The translations under genes were made by a program, and so were the position numbers. Under the pieces are notes generated by a model. It was not told the DNA's origin. It did no database searches and saw only the letters and a program-made list of their open reading frames with translations. DNA of 64,000 nucleotides from JAHEKD01 sp965204695 (GTDB lineage Bacteria > Pseudomonadota > Gammaproteobacteria > Arenicellales > JAHEKD01), in the NCBI GenBank assembly GCA_965204695.1, contig OZ242007.1, positions 4,340,001-4,404,000 of the forward strand, given 5' to 3'. This document shows, one piece after another, positions 35,017 to 44,864 of this stretch. The stretch's first letter is position 1. Every line of letters begins with the position of its first letter.

Positions 35017-35079
35017 TGTCATCCCGGCTGTAATGGAGGGATCTCCTGTGTTCGAAAACTCACTCAGTCAGGATGACCA
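35017..35079. repeat. REP-like palindrome pair
   Basis: GTCATCCCGGCTGTAATGGA with GGATCTCC downstream and a facing CAGTCAGGATGACC unit. It fills most of the 190 bp between the hisM-like and oxidase genes. Confidence 0.5.
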
Positions 35080-35148
35080 TCAGATACTAAACTATCAAAT
35101 ACCTCACTACTTATTTGATATTATTAGCTTTTAACAGTCTTCTAAAAT

Positions 35149-36213
35149 ATGCCTAAAAAAATAATCATTATAGGTGCCGGAGTGATCGGCGCAGCAATCG
35201 CCTATTATCTATCCAAAAGAGGAGTTGAAGTAACAGTTTTAGAAAAAAGTCACATTGCTGCTGAGGCCTCGGGTAGTTCTTTTGGTTGGCTCAACGCAAA
35301 TTTCCCAGAATCACCCGATTATTTCAAGCTACGACAAGCCAGTCTTAAGGAATATACTCATTTGCTTAGTGAATTACCTGATAATGTAGAAACTCAATTT
35401 AATGGCTGCTTATTTTGGGAGCTACAAGGAGAAGAATTACGTAATCACTATACAGCCTTAGAATCATTGGGCTATTCAGTTGAACTCATCGATGCAGATC
35501 AATTTAAGCAACTAGAACCTCATATGTCTAATTTGCCCCCGTTAGCCATGAAAGCAGAAAAAGAAGGTGCTGTAGATGCGGAAAAGTTAGTCAAAGCTCT
35601 TTTAAATCAATCACAAGCCAATGTCATCGAACAAATTCAAGCAATTGATTTTATTCTAAAAGACGATCAAATCATTGGGGTAGAAACTAATCAGGATAGA
35701 TATTTCGCCGACACAACAGTTATCACAGCAGGAATTTCGACGGGCCAGTTATTGACAAAACTTAACCTTAATCTTCCAATGAATAACCGTAAAGGGTTCA
35801 TCATCAAAACCAAGCCACTTGAAAAATTTATAAATCGAGTGCTGTTTGGTAACGACATTCATTTCAAACAAGAAACAGATGGTTCAGTAGTCATTGGAGA
35901 TTGGTTGCATGACATAGAAGGGGAAGTTGACCTGGAAGCCATTGCACGAAGAACAATGAGTCGATTCACAAGTTATTTCCCAGAACAAAAGAATATTGAG
36001 ATTGACAAAATCACCGCAGCCTATCGTCCTATGCCAGAAGATGGATATTCTGTAATTGGTCAACCAGAAAGCAAACCAGGTTTATACATCGTCTCAACGC
36101 ATAGTGGCGTAACACTGGCCCCAATTATCGGAAAACTTGCAACAGAAGAAGTATTAGAAAACAAAAAGTCAGAACTATTGAGTTCATTCCGAGTTGAGCG
36201 ATTCAACAAATAG
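35149..36213 (+). CDS. DAO-family FAD-dependent amino acid oxidoreductase
   Basis: A 354-residue glycine-oxidase/D-amino-acid-dehydrogenase-like flavoprotein. The FAD site is 'IIIGAGVIGAAIAYYLSKRG' at residues 5-24, followed by 'LEKSHIAAEASGSSFGW'; the C-terminal block 'AAYRPMPEDGYSVIG...YIVSTHSGVTLAPIIGKL' closes the FAD site. It lacks a signal peptide. Its position after a basic amino acid importer suggests oxidation of an imported amine or amino acid (inference). It begins right after a REP-filled spacer and ends before a bidirectional terminator. Confidence 0.86.
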   Translation: MPKKIIIIGAGVIGAAIAYYLSKRGVEVTVLEKSHIAAEASGSSFGWLNANFPESPDYFKLRQASLKEYTHLLSELPDNVETQFNGCLFWELQGEELRNHYTALESLGYSVELIDADQFKQLEPHMSNLPPLAMKAEKEGAVDAEKLVKALLNQSQANVIEQIQAIDFILKDDQIIGVETNQDRYFADTTVITAGISTGQLLTKLNLNLPMNNRKGFIIKTKPLEKFINRVLFGNDIHFKQETDGSVVIGDWLHDIEGEVDLEAIARRTMSRFTSYFPEQKNIEIDKITAAYRPMPEDGYSVIGQPESKPGLYIVSTHSGVTLAPIIGKLATEEVLENKKSELLSSFRVERFNK

Positions 36214-36285
36214 GGCAGTCCTCCTGGACTTGATCTGGGGTGTGCATTCTTGCAATTTAGAGTTTGCTGAGTAATCTCCGCTGCT

Positions 36286-36314
36286 TGTCATCCTGAACTC
36301 GATTCAGGATCTCC
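36286..36314. repeat. REP-like palindrome
   Basis: GTCATCCTGAACTCGATTCA followed by GGATCTCC, a GTCATCCTGA-type unit, between the oxidase stop and the terminator. Confidence 0.5.
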
Positions 36315-36345
36315 ATGCGAATCGTGTGGCTTGAAGAGTAGTTCC

Positions 36346-36380
36346 AAAAAAACAGCCAGAATTATTCTGGCTGAGTTTTC
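36346..36380. terminator. Bidirectional intrinsic terminator
   Basis: A 9-bp stem CAGCCAGAA / TTCTGGCTG (36353-36361 / 36365-36373) has seven A before it and AGTTTTCTT after it. It separates the convergent oxidase (plus) and LuxR-type (minus) genes and can stop both. Confidence 0.8.
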
Positions 36381-36450
36381 TTATTATTGTCTGTTTTAAA
36401 TTATTTTTTAGTCATGATCATTAGTCTTGTTATGTTCTCTCTCCAAAGAT

Positions 36451-37122
36451 TTAGTGTGCGGGAGAATTCAAAAAATGCCCCGCTCTCATTGCTGCCTCAG
36501 TCCTATTCGTCACTTTCAAAGCACGTAAAATTGAAGAAACATGTAACTTCACCGTACCTTCTGATACCCCAAGCTCATAAGCAATTAACTTGTTTGCATA
36601 GCCCTTGATCATATAATCCAAAACTTCACATTGACGAGGTGTGAGTTTGTTCTTGATTTCTCCAGCAAATCTATGTTTTAGAGTTGGAAATTTGATTCGA
36701 TCATTATGGGCACAGGATTTATCAGTAGCCTTTTGAACATGTTGTCCAATATACTTTTGGCCAACTCTTATAGATCTAATGGCTGCGATAATTTCACTTT
36801 TGGGGCTGTCCACAGTGGTGACAGAGTAGATGTGTTCAGGCAGTGTTTCGGTCTGTATAAGATGATTTTGTTCAACAACTAATAGGCATTTACTCTTGGG
36901 CGCCAATTCTTGAAGTTGTTCAAAAAAATCAATATCAAGAACATTTTCATAAGTTGCGTGAAAGACTATAAAATTAGTATTCGTGTGCGTGTTATCTAGG
37001 TTTCGGGCTTCATCTAAAGATTTGCACTCAAGAACAACTGCATCATCTTCAAGACTATAAATAAGTGATAAAAATGAATCACGTGACATTGTGTTTTTAT
37101 CGATAAGAATATATTTTTTCAT
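36451..37122 (-). CDS. LuxR/NarL-type regulator with an atypical receiver domain
   Basis: About 223 residues. The C-terminus is a clear GerE/LuxR helix-turn-helix ('KLTPRQCEVLDYMIKGYANK', 'AYELGVSEGTVKLHVSSIL'). The N-terminal 120 residues have receiver-like spacing (KKYILIDKNTMSRDSFLSLI) but the phosphorylated Asp is not present: the expected strand reads 'NFIVFHATYENV'. It may therefore work without phosphorylation. The start is ATG at 37122, with AGGGAAAGG just upstream; a longer frame from 37170 has no SD. It lies downstream of the Crp/Fnr gene, separated by a terminator, and shares its output-helix sequence with the regulator at 53020. Confidence 0.85.
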   Translation of the reverse strand: MKKYILIDKNTMSRDSFLSLIYSLEDDAVVLECKSLDEARNLDNTHTNTNFIVFHATYENVLDIDFFEQLQELAPKSKCLLVVEQNHLIQTETLPEHIYSVTTVDSPKSEIIAAIRSIRVGQKYIGQHVQKATDKSCAHNDRIKFPTLKHRFAGEIKNKLTPRQCEVLDYMIKGYANKLIAYELGVSEGTVKLHVSSILRALKVTNRTEAAMRAGHFLNSPAH

Positions 37123-37185
37123 GTGCCTTTCCCTGTGTTCAATGTTCCAATAAGTAACAATGGAAATCATTTAAACAAAAGACAT

Positions 37186-37214
37186 AAAAAAGAAATGTGG
37201 GAAATCCCACATTT
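37186..37214 (-). terminator. Intrinsic terminator between Crp/Fnr-type and LuxR-type genes
   Basis: On the minus strand a 9-bp stem AAATGTGGG / CCCACATTT with a 4-nt loop is followed by CTTTTTT. It lies 108 bp past the Crp/Fnr stop and 64 bp before the LuxR-type start. A REP-like unit (37247-37274) precedes it. Confidence 0.72.
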
Positions 37215-37246
37215 GAGAAAATATATTTAGACTTTAGTTAGATATA

Positions 37247-37274
37247 GTCATTCTGGCCTCGATCCAGAATCTCC
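37247..37274. repeat. REP-like palindrome
   Basis: GTCATTCTGGCCTCGATCCA followed by GAATCTCC, a GTCATTCTGG-type unit of the same family, between the Crp/Fnr stop and its terminator. Confidence 0.5.
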
Positions 37275-37321
37275 ATTAGCCGACTACAAGGCTAAGTCAT
37301 GTAAGAAGCTTTCTCCAGTGT

Positions 37322-38005
37322 TCAAATCTCTTCCAACAATGTTGCAGTCAGTTTATCTATATCCGGAACAATAATTTTGCGGCCTGATTTTTCTATCAAT
37401 CCTAGTTTTACCAGTTGACTGAATTCCTTGGTTACAGCTTCCCGATGCGTCGAAACCCTATTAGCAATTTCCTCATGGGTAGGCATTTTATCTATGACTG
37501 CATATTTAGTTTCGTTTTTATTTTGCCTGGCGTGACGAATGATTTCAGCTCGAATTCTGTCTTTAACATCCAATACCGAAAACTCATAAATCCGACTACA
37601 TAAAAACCGAACTAAAGTGGTCAAACGATACATAACTTTCGAATTGACGGATGGGTAAGTTTGTATAATGATTTTGAAATCTTCTGCTGCGATACGTCCA
37701 AGCTCACAGGATTCCAGAGTGACGATGCTTGTTGTTCTGGTTCCAGCATCAATTGCTGATAGCTCACCAAACATATCACCTTCAAACAAGTCTTGGTAAG
37801 CTATTTCTTTACCTGCTAATGAATAGGTAGTGGCTCTTACAGAACCTTTAGCAATAAAGTAAACTTCATCTGAGTATTCATGATGGTTTAAAACAATCGA
37901 GTTTTTGGAATAAATGTGCCAGGTTAGATGAGTATTGATCGATTCCAATTCATCTTGAGTCAAATTAGAAAATACATGGAGCCGTTTTAACTTTTCAGAT
38001 TTCAT
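37322..38005 (-). CDS. Crp/Fnr-family transcriptional regulator
   Basis: A 227-residue protein with a cyclic-nucleotide-binding fold (about 10-125: 'GDMFGELSAIDAGTRTTSIVTLE' is the phosphate-binding cassette, with GEL-S and R-T as in cAMP-binding members) and a winged helix with 'HEEIANRVSTHREAVTKEFSQLVKLGLI'. No N-terminal Fnr cysteines. The cassette and the adjacent, divergently transcribed adenylate cyclase gene suggest it senses the product of that enzyme (inference). No convincing SD is seen before the ATG. A 59-codon frame upstream overlaps it by 11 bp but is not well supported. Confidence 0.88.
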   Translation of the reverse strand: MKSEKLKRLHVFSNLTQDELESINTHLTWHIYSKNSIVLNHHEYSDEVYFIAKGSVRATTYSLAGKEIAYQDLFEGDMFGELSAIDAGTRTTSIVTLESCELGRIAAEDFKIIIQTYPSVNSKVMYRLTTLVRFLCSRIYEFSVLDVKDRIRAEIIRHARQNKNETKYAVIDKMPTHEEIANRVSTHREAVTKEFSQLVKLGLIEKSGRKIIVPDIDKLTATLLEEI

Positions 38006-38172
38006 AATTCGAAGGTAAAACTTCTTCCTGAGCGAACAACGAATTAATAATACAGTGACTTTGCAAATGTTCCAAAAGATTTACGTAATTAAGTATATCC
38101 TTGTATTCACTATTTATGACCAACAAATCAGAATGCTCAGTCAAATTGGTTTGATTGAAATGACTAAAACAC

Positions 38173-40206
38173 ATGCCGATTAGTGTAAAAAACTTTTTTA
38201 CTTTCCTTGCAATAAGTCTTGCTATTTCCATTGTATCAGTCACTAATCAAGGTGAAAACATAGAGAAAAGATTTGGATTGCCTTTGCATTACAAATTACG
38301 GGGTGAGATCAAGCCCCCTGAAAATATCTTTATACTGACGCCTTACAAGAACACGGAAATCGGTCAAACAACCTTATTAAGACATAGTGACAGAATGGAA
38401 CATGCAAAAGTCATTGGCAGGTTGAAGTCACTAAACGCACGGCAAATTGCAGTTGATATATATTTTAGTGAATATCAAACTGAGCAAAATGATGAGGAAT
38501 TAGCAACAAGCTTAGAAGAAAGTAAAAATCTTATTTTGGTTCAAATCCTCTCTAATATAAAAACAGAAATTGGATGGGTTGATCTAATAAGAAACCCAAT
38601 TAAATCCCTGGCTGAGTTTTCTCCTAGTTTAGCTCCCGCATTACTTGATAATAATACACACAGGAAAGATGCTTTTTATCCTTATTACTCTGTTGTTCAC
38701 GACAAACAACAGGATAGTCCTTGTTTCTCCTACTTGGTTGATGCGGATTTGCCTAATAAAGCTCTTGCAAGTGTTGGAACAGATACTCATAAACCGAGGA
38801 TATCTACGCTTCCTGCTGCAATGCTAGAACTACATCTTTTGAATTCAAATTCTTTTGAAAACTTAAAAGCCGTACTAGCTATAAAAACTGATCAATTTCA
38901 AAAAATACAGTTATGCGAATTGATGCATCTATTACGGGAAGAATTGCTTAACAAACCGGACATACTGAAAGGCCTTGTTAGTTCGGAATCTTCGCCTGCG
39001 TTAAAAAGCTGGCTAGAGAGCCTGATTTATTTAAAGAAACACTTGGGTGTGCGCAAAGATAATCCGGGTATTTATTTGAATTTTTATGGTCAACCCCAAA
39101 CTATCCACACAATGACCTATCAAGAATTCAATCAACATTATGATGAATTTGAATTTAAACCTGAAGAAAGTAAATTCAATAATGCAGCGGTATTTATAGG
39201 CGGTTTGTTTGAAGTCAGTAATGAGGACAAGAGCGATGATTTTGAAACTGCAGTAGCAAACGATAACGACAAGATGAGTGGAGTAGAAATCACTGCAACA
39301 GCATTTGCTAATCTGTTAAATAATAATTACTTAAGGAAATACTCAAAAACAATGTTGTTTTTTATGACATTTCTTTGTTGTATTTCAACTTTTTCACTGT
39401 CTATCATTAGAAAAGAAAAGTTAATACTTTTGGGTATGGCTCTCGTTGTCTTTTTGTACATCCTAATTGCAACACATTACTTTAAGACCCAATCTTATTG
39501 GTTTCCCATTGTCACTCCACTCATTGGGTTGCTTTTGTCATCCGCAATTCTCTTGGCTAATAGATTCTGGATCACGCAAAAGCAAAAGCAAAAATTCACA
39601 AGTTACTTACCTAGTGCCGCAGTCAGGTCCGTAGAAGCAAGAGAAGGTGAAAACACCACAAGTGAAATCACACAAGGGGTTTGTATGGTCACTGATGTAC
39701 AAGGCTTCACACAAATTTCTGAACAGTTACCCGTTGCTCAAATGAAACAATTAGTCAACGAATATTTCTCCATCCTCAACCAGTGTGTATCAAATAATAA
39801 TGGTGAAGTTTATTTAGTTGACGGGGATAGTTTGACTGCGGTTTGGGAAGGTCAGCAAGAATATCTTTGTAACAATAGTGCCAAAGCCGCATTGTGCATC
39901 ATGAAAAGCATAGAAAAATTCAATCAACTACATTCGAAAACACCTTTCATCACTAGAATCGGTATGGACTGTGGTGAGTTCGCGTTGGGGAACATCGGTG
40001 ACAAATCACATTATACTTTTGCTGTGGTAGGTGATACGGTTTATACCGCTTCAAGGCTTGAGCAGTACAATAAGAACACACAGACTAGTATTTTGATTAC
40101 TGACAATATTGAAAAAAATCTTAAGAATTTCAAAACACGTGACTTAGGGCAAGTAAAGTTGAGAGGAAAAAATAACCTCACCAAAGTCTATGAACTAGTC
40201 AGTTAA
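38173..40206 (+). CDS. CHASE2-domain class III adenylate/guanylate cyclase
   Basis: A 677-residue membrane protein: an N-terminal anchor (FFTFLAISLAISIVSV), an extracytoplasmic CHASE2 sensor (about 25-390), a cluster of three hydrophobic helices (about 392-465), and a cytoplasmic cyclase domain (about 495-677). Metal-binding aspartates are in 'GVCMVTDVQGFTQIS' and 'YLVDGDSLTAVWEG'; 'HYTFAVVGDTVYTASRLEQYNK' holds the transition-state Asn/Arg region. CHASE2 cyclases usually sit beside FecR-TPR genes, as here (40506). The Crp/Fnr gene is divergent. Confidence 0.88.
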   Translation: MPISVKNFFTFLAISLAISIVSVTNQGENIEKRFGLPLHYKLRGEIKPPENIFILTPYKNTEIGQTTLLRHSDRMEHAKVIGRLKSLNARQIAVDIYFSEYQTEQNDEELATSLEESKNLILVQILSNIKTEIGWVDLIRNPIKSLAEFSPSLAPALLDNNTHRKDAFYPYYSVVHDKQQDSPCFSYLVDADLPNKALASVGTDTHKPRISTLPAAMLELHLLNSNSFENLKAVLAIKTDQFQKIQLCELMHLLREELLNKPDILKGLVSSESSPALKSWLESLIYLKKHLGVRKDNPGIYLNFYGQPQTIHTMTYQEFNQHYDEFEFKPEESKFNNAAVFIGGLFEVSNEDKSDDFETAVANDNDKMSGVEITATAFANLLNNNYLRKYSKTMLFFMTFLCCISTFSLSIIRKEKLILLGMALVVFLYILIATHYFKTQSYWFPIVTPLIGLLLSSAILLANRFWITQKQKQKFTSYLPSAAVRSVEAREGENTTSEITQGVCMVTDVQGFTQISEQLPVAQMKQLVNEYFSILNQCVSNNNGEVYLVDGDSLTAVWEGQQEYLCNNSAKAALCIMKSIEKFNQLHSKTPFITRIGMDCGEFALGNIGDKSHYTFAVVGDTVYTASRLEQYNKNTQTSILITDNIEKNLKNFKTRDLGQVKLRGKNNLTKVYELVS

Positions 40207-40505
40207 AGCCACAATTGTATTTCTTTAAAACCTTGTTTCGGAATTCTTTTGCTTTGTGATTTCACGCCTGCATGAGCATAAAACACTAATGGAGAGATCT
40301 TTCTCCGTAGCCTTTAGACTTTAATAAATTCAGTGTATTTTTTTCTTGGTGCTATGAAATAGTTTTTCAATTAACTAAATTCTATAACTAAAGACATACT
40401 TGTATAAACTTGGTGTATCGTGCTATCTTTGATAAAGAATGTTGATAATAAATAGAGGAATATTGTCAGCCTACTTAAAACTCACAAAAAATACAAGGAT
40501 ATAAA
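40207..40505. other. Intergenic region between cyclase and FecR-TPR genes
   Basis: AT-rich 299 bp. It contains a small hairpin (GGAGAGATCTTTCTCC, 40291-40306) and a TATCTTTGATAAAGA region near 40424 that may include the promoter of the FecR-TPR gene. No gene supported. Confidence 0.4.
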
Positions 40506-42626
40506 ATGACACAGAGGAGTCAACTAGGGCGGGGGTTGGCTATGTCGGTTCTAGCTCAACTTGCGTCACTGCTAATCATTTCTAATGCAATAGCAGATGA
40601 GAATTCTTGCACAGCAGATAATCCTAAAGTTGGATACTTCATTTCGTTCACAGATGATGTGGCCGTTGATCCCAAAGATAAATCCGGGGAACGTAAATAC
40701 CACAAGGTAAAAGATTATTCTGATAACGATACTAAACGATATATATGCGAAGGTGATACGATAAAAACAGGTGAAAACAGTAAGGCTGTAATTTCACTGG
40801 ATAATCAAATAGAAAAAGACAAACCGAGCATTAAATTAACGCTGGAATCGAATTCGATATTTACTGTTAATAATCCTTCAGCAAAGTTAGCTCCTGAGCG
40901 AGAGCCCCCTAAAGTCCAAAGAGTATCTGGTTCTGCATTTAGTTCTTATTCTAATGCGGTTGAATACTGCGAACGAACCATAAACAGAGCATGGTTATAC
41001 CTTAAGCAAGGAGCCGTCCATTTATTCACAGAAGAACCACAAAGCTTAAATGTTAATACGCCTTATATGAATGCCTCAGTTGAAGGAACCGAATTTACAG
41101 TCATTGTTGGAGCTAAAGAAGTAGACGGTCAAGCAGTGGGGGTAGACGCAACACTTGTATCAGTTCTAGATGGAAAGATTGGTGTATGTAACTCACTTGG
41201 CTACGGAAACCTCAACAGAAATGAAGCAGCATTCGCAAAAAAAGGAACTGCACCGCAACCAATCACTGTAAAGCCTGACAACGCAGTACATTGGGCACTT
41301 TATTATCCCCGGTTAGATCCTGATATATCTGATCCAAACCCCAAAGCGGTCAGGGCCTATGATTTATTGACTCAAGGAAAAATTAATCAGGCGGAAGCTG
41401 AACTGCAAGCACAAACAGATGATTTTTCTCAAGCCTTAAAAGTCACCATCTTAGTTACCCAAAATCAACGGGATCAAGCGCTGCAATTAGCTGAACAAGC
41501 ACTAACGACTTATCCGAATTCACCATCATTACTGTTGGCTAAATCTTATGCTCAGCAAGCCAGGTTTGATCTCAAAGGGGCGCTGGAAAGCGTGGAGATG
41601 GCCTCAATCCATGATCCAGAAAGTATTACTATTTTGACTCGTCTGGCTGAGCTTCAACAAATTAATGGGTATACGAGAGAAGCGAAAATATCAGCACAGC
41701 GAGCAGTTGATACTGATCCCATATCACGCACATATACGGTATTAGGTTTTATTGAACTGAGTGAATTTAACATTAAACAAGCAAAGGATAACTTTAACTT
41801 AGCAATTTCTAACAACGAATACGACCCCTTGCCAAGGCTGGGTTTAGGGCTGGCTTTGATTAGAGGAAATCAACTTAGCCAGGGCTTAGAAAATATAGCG
41901 AATGCCGTTATCCTTGATCCACTCAATTCATTGATGCGCTCTTATTTCGGCAAAACCTATGCTGAAGTTAATCAAACAGACCAAGCTTTGGAACAATATC
42001 AACTGGCAGAGCAATTAGATCCTAAAGATCCGACGCCTTATCTTTATCGAGCATTTTTGTATCAGTCGATTAATCAACCGACAAAAGCATTAGCTGATCT
42101 ACAACAATCAATCGAGGAAAATGATAATCGTGCAGTCTATCGCTCAAGCCCAAACCTGGACGAAGATTTGGCTGTGCGTTCAGCCAGTGCCGCGCGAATC
42201 TATGAAGAATTAGGATTCGATCAACTCACAGTGTTAGAAGGTGCTAAATCTTTAGCTCATGATCCAGGTAATTACTCAGCGCACAGACTAATGGCCGATG
42301 CCTACCTCAACCGCCCGCGCCATGAAATCGCCAGAGTCAGTGAGTTACTGCAATCTCAGATCAGACAACCTTTAAACAACAACCCAGCTCAAGTCCAATT
42401 AGCTGATTCAAGATTGAGAGCATTTCGTGACGCGGGGCCGTTTGATGCTTCTTTCAATGAATTTTCCAGGCTTTATACACGAGAAGGAATATCAGGAAGG
42501 ATAGGATTGATTGCCGGACAAAACAGTACATTAGGGCAGGAAGTCCAGCTTTCGAATTTAACTGGCAAAACATCATTCACAGTGACAGGATACTGTATCC
42601 CGTCAGAGGATATGAGACAAAGTTGA
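40506..42626 (+). pseudogene. FecR-domain/TPR secreted protein, C-terminus cut by IS3 copy 2
   Basis: N-terminal signal peptide (about 1-30, ending SNAIADEN), a FecR-like domain (about 75-235: 'RYICEGDTIKTGENSKAVIS', 'NVNTPYMNASVEGTEFTVIV'), then tetratricopeptide repeats (about 285-560). The native sequence ends at 42593 with 'GKTSFTVTGY'; the last 11 residues and the stop come from the IS. Homologues beside CHASE2 cyclases commonly continue into a C-terminal beta-rich region, so a substantial part is missing and is not found after the IS. The secreted TPR part may still be made. It probably worked with the CHASE2 cyclase as an envelope sensing pair (inference). Confidence 0.82.
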
Positions 42627-42682
42627 TGTTCTGAACAAGAGAGACTTCTGTTAATTTAATAGTAATTTATAGGAGTCTTAAG

Positions 42683-43045
42683 ATGAGTAAATATAACTCA
42701 GAGAAATTAGTTAAAGCAATTAAACGCAACACCCGTCATAAATATTCAGCCGATGAAAAGATTCGGATTGTATTAGACGGTCTTCGAGGTGAGGATAGTA
42801 TTGCCGAGTTATGCCGCCGGGAAGGGATCAATCAGAATACGTATTACCGTTGGAGCAAAGACTTTCTTGAAGCCGGGAAACAACGTTTGGCCGGTGATAT
42901 TAAGCGTGAAGCCAATTCAGAGGAAGTGACTGAACTTCGCAAAGAAAACAATCAGCTAAAACATGCACTGGCCGATGTTGTTTTGAAGAATACGGTGCTT
43001 AAAAAAAGTGTGCTTGGCTTGGACTCGACGTGGGACGACGAATGA
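42683..43045 (+). CDS. IS3-family transposase OrfA (copy 2)
   Basis: A 120-residue HTH protein, identical in translation to the OrfA of copy 1. The slip site AAAAAAAG is at 43001-43008: orfA reads AAA AAA AGT there, and a -1 move gives AAG TGT GCT, open into orfB. Confidence 0.92.
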   Translation: MSKYNSEKLVKAIKRNTRHKYSADEKIRIVLDGLRGEDSIAELCRREGINQNTYYRWSKDFLEAGKQRLAGDIKREANSEEVTELRKENNQLKHALADVVLKNTVLKKSVLGLDSTWDDE

Positions 43046-44022
43046 GTTTGTCGGCGGCTGAAAAAGTGGAAATTATCCATATAGTTGAAGCCAGTGAACT
43101 TCCCGTGAGTAGGACATTAGCGGAACTGGGTATTGCTCGCAGCAGTTTTTACCGTTGGTATCAACTCTATCAAATGGGTGGCCCTGATGCATTGGAAAGT
43201 CATTGTAAATCTCCCCAACGGTTCTGGAACAAACTCCCCGAATCAGTCAAAGAGCAATGTCTCGAGATTGCACTTCAGTACCCGGAGAAATCACCTCGTG
43301 AACTGGCCTGGCAAATTACCGATGAACACAGGTACTTTATCTCTGAGTCCAGTGTTTACCGTATTTTGAAGGCCCATGACCTGATTACCTCACCGGCCTA
43401 TATTCTGCTATCGGCCAGTGATACCTTCCATACGCCAACCAAGCGAATCAATGAATTATGGCAGACTGATTTTACCTATTTCAAAATCATCGGCTGGGGT
43501 TGGTATTATCTGTCTACCGTACTGGATGATTATTCACGGTTTATTCTGAGCTGGATGCTCACTAGTACCATGGGCGCGGGTGATGTCAAAGACACCCTGG
43601 ATCAAGCGATTGCTGTAACGGGTGTGACAAATGTGCCTGTTAAACACCGACCACGGCTACTCAGTGATAATGGCCCGGCGTATCTATCCGGTGAGCTGAA
43701 AGATTACCTGGCTTATCATCAGATGACGCATACTCGTGGAACACCGTACCATCCGATGACTCAGGGTAAAATTGAACGCTATCATCGGTCAATGAAAAAC
43801 GTCGTCAAACTTGAGCATTATTATCTGCCTGGCGAACTCGAACAAGCCATTGAACAGTTTGTTCATCATTACAACCACGAACGCTATCATGAGTCGTTAG
43901 ACAATGTGACACCGGCGGATATGTATTATGGTCGATATCAGCAAATCATCGATGAGCGAGCCGTTATTAAACAACAAACGTTAAACCAAAGGAGGTGCGA
44001 AAACCTAAAACTGTGTGCCTGA
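43030..44022 (+). CDS. IS3-family transposase OrfB (copy 2)
   Basis: A 330-residue DDE transposase identical in translation to the OrfB at 28659-29651; it retains the D, D and E residues, so the element is probably still active. Confidence 0.93.
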   Translation: MGRRMSLSAAEKVEIIHIVEASELPVSRTLAELGIARSSFYRWYQLYQMGGPDALESHCKSPQRFWNKLPESVKEQCLEIALQYPEKSPRELAWQITDEHRYFISESSVYRILKAHDLITSPAYILLSASDTFHTPTKRINELWQTDFTYFKIIGWGWYYLSTVLDDYSRFILSWMLTSTMGAGDVKDTLDQAIAVTGVTNVPVKHRPRLLSDNGPAYLSGELKDYLAYHQMTHTRGTPYHPMTQGKIERYHRSMKNVVKLEHYYLPGELEQAIEQFVHHYNHERYHESLDNVTPADMYYGRYQQIIDERAVIKQQTLNQRRCENLKLCA

Positions 44023-44741
44023 TCTCAGGCAAGTGATATGATCGGATAGTCTCTCTTAATTTTAAGAACTAACTGTCCCAAATCATCTGACGACATACAG
44101 GGTATTATCATAAACATTTCACGTTAAATAGTGACTTTCAAGGCATTAGAGAGCATTTTTTAAAATACTTTTTAATACCCCGAAAAAAACATGAAGAAAA
44201 GAAGGTCGAAGTACTGGATTTTAATTCGATTCTGCAAGCGTTAAATATATCAATCTCAAATCTAAATATAGTGCTAAAGGATTTACATCACGAGATATCT
44301 GATGTTGCTGCAATTAGGTCATATCTTGATGACAGCGTGAGTATTAGTACTGCTGATGTATATGAATTTTTTAAAAAAATTGTCAACTCAATTGTTGATC
44401 CAGTCGGAAAACCCACTCTTTTTGGTGGCTTTTTGTTATTGATTCTATTTGGATCCTTATCTACTGGAGTGTACTTAGAAACCGGGATATTTGTAGGGCA
44501 ATATCAAAATTGGCATTCCTGGTTGGAAGCTCTTATCCAACACCCCTTTATTCTGGTTCTGGCCATTATTGCTTCAACAATGACTTTTGTTCTTATTGTT
44601 TACCGGGAGTATAAGAAAAGTAAAGATCTCAAGTCAGATGTTCGTCTTCGATTTTTACTGAGGTATCAACATCAGTTCAACTTCGAAAATAAATTTGGCC
44701 TTGAAATGTTGCTTAAAACATCTTTTTCCATAGTTTTTATA

Positions 44742-44749
44742 TGTTTTAT
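44742..44749. repeat. 8-bp target duplication TGTTTTAT (left copy)
   Basis: TGTTTTAT lies directly before the IS21 left end and again directly after its right end (47250-47257). It proves insertion boundaries and lets the host frame be rejoined. Confidence 0.92.
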
Positions 44750-44864
44750 TGTTAAACAGCGTGCAAAAATGGACAGTTTCGGGGGTGATCAGCGTGTAAA
44801 ACTGAACACCATACTATTAACTGTCTCGGAGTTAAGAATCCGAGGAAACTGTCAGGTGATCTGC

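Larger units (their letters stand above)
42594..44099 (+). mobile_element. IS3-family insertion sequence, copy 2 (1506 bp)
   Basis: Same element as 28582-30087, inverted. Left end TGTATCCCGTCAGAGGATAT (42594), right end reading ATCATCTGACGACATACA to 44099. Flanks GGATAC and GGGTAT are not a target duplication. It interrupts the FecR-TPR frame on the left and joins the middle of an unrelated membrane-protein frame on the right, so sequence has been lost here too. Confidence 0.92.

Noticed and set aside
37995..38174. 59-codon minus-strand frame upstream of, and overlapping by 11 bp, the Crp/Fnr gene
   Set aside because: No SD, and its start codon overlaps the start of the divergent cyclase gene; more likely the shared promoter region.
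30088..42593. Simple inversion of the IS3-bracketed segment
   Set aside because: Exchanging the inner flanks does not recreate a target duplication or any of the three interrupted genes.
28582..44099. Composite transposon made of the two IS3 copies
   Set aside because: The outer flanks (AATAT and GGGTAT) are not a duplication, and the genes cut at both copies do not rejoin outside; rearrangement between copies fits better.
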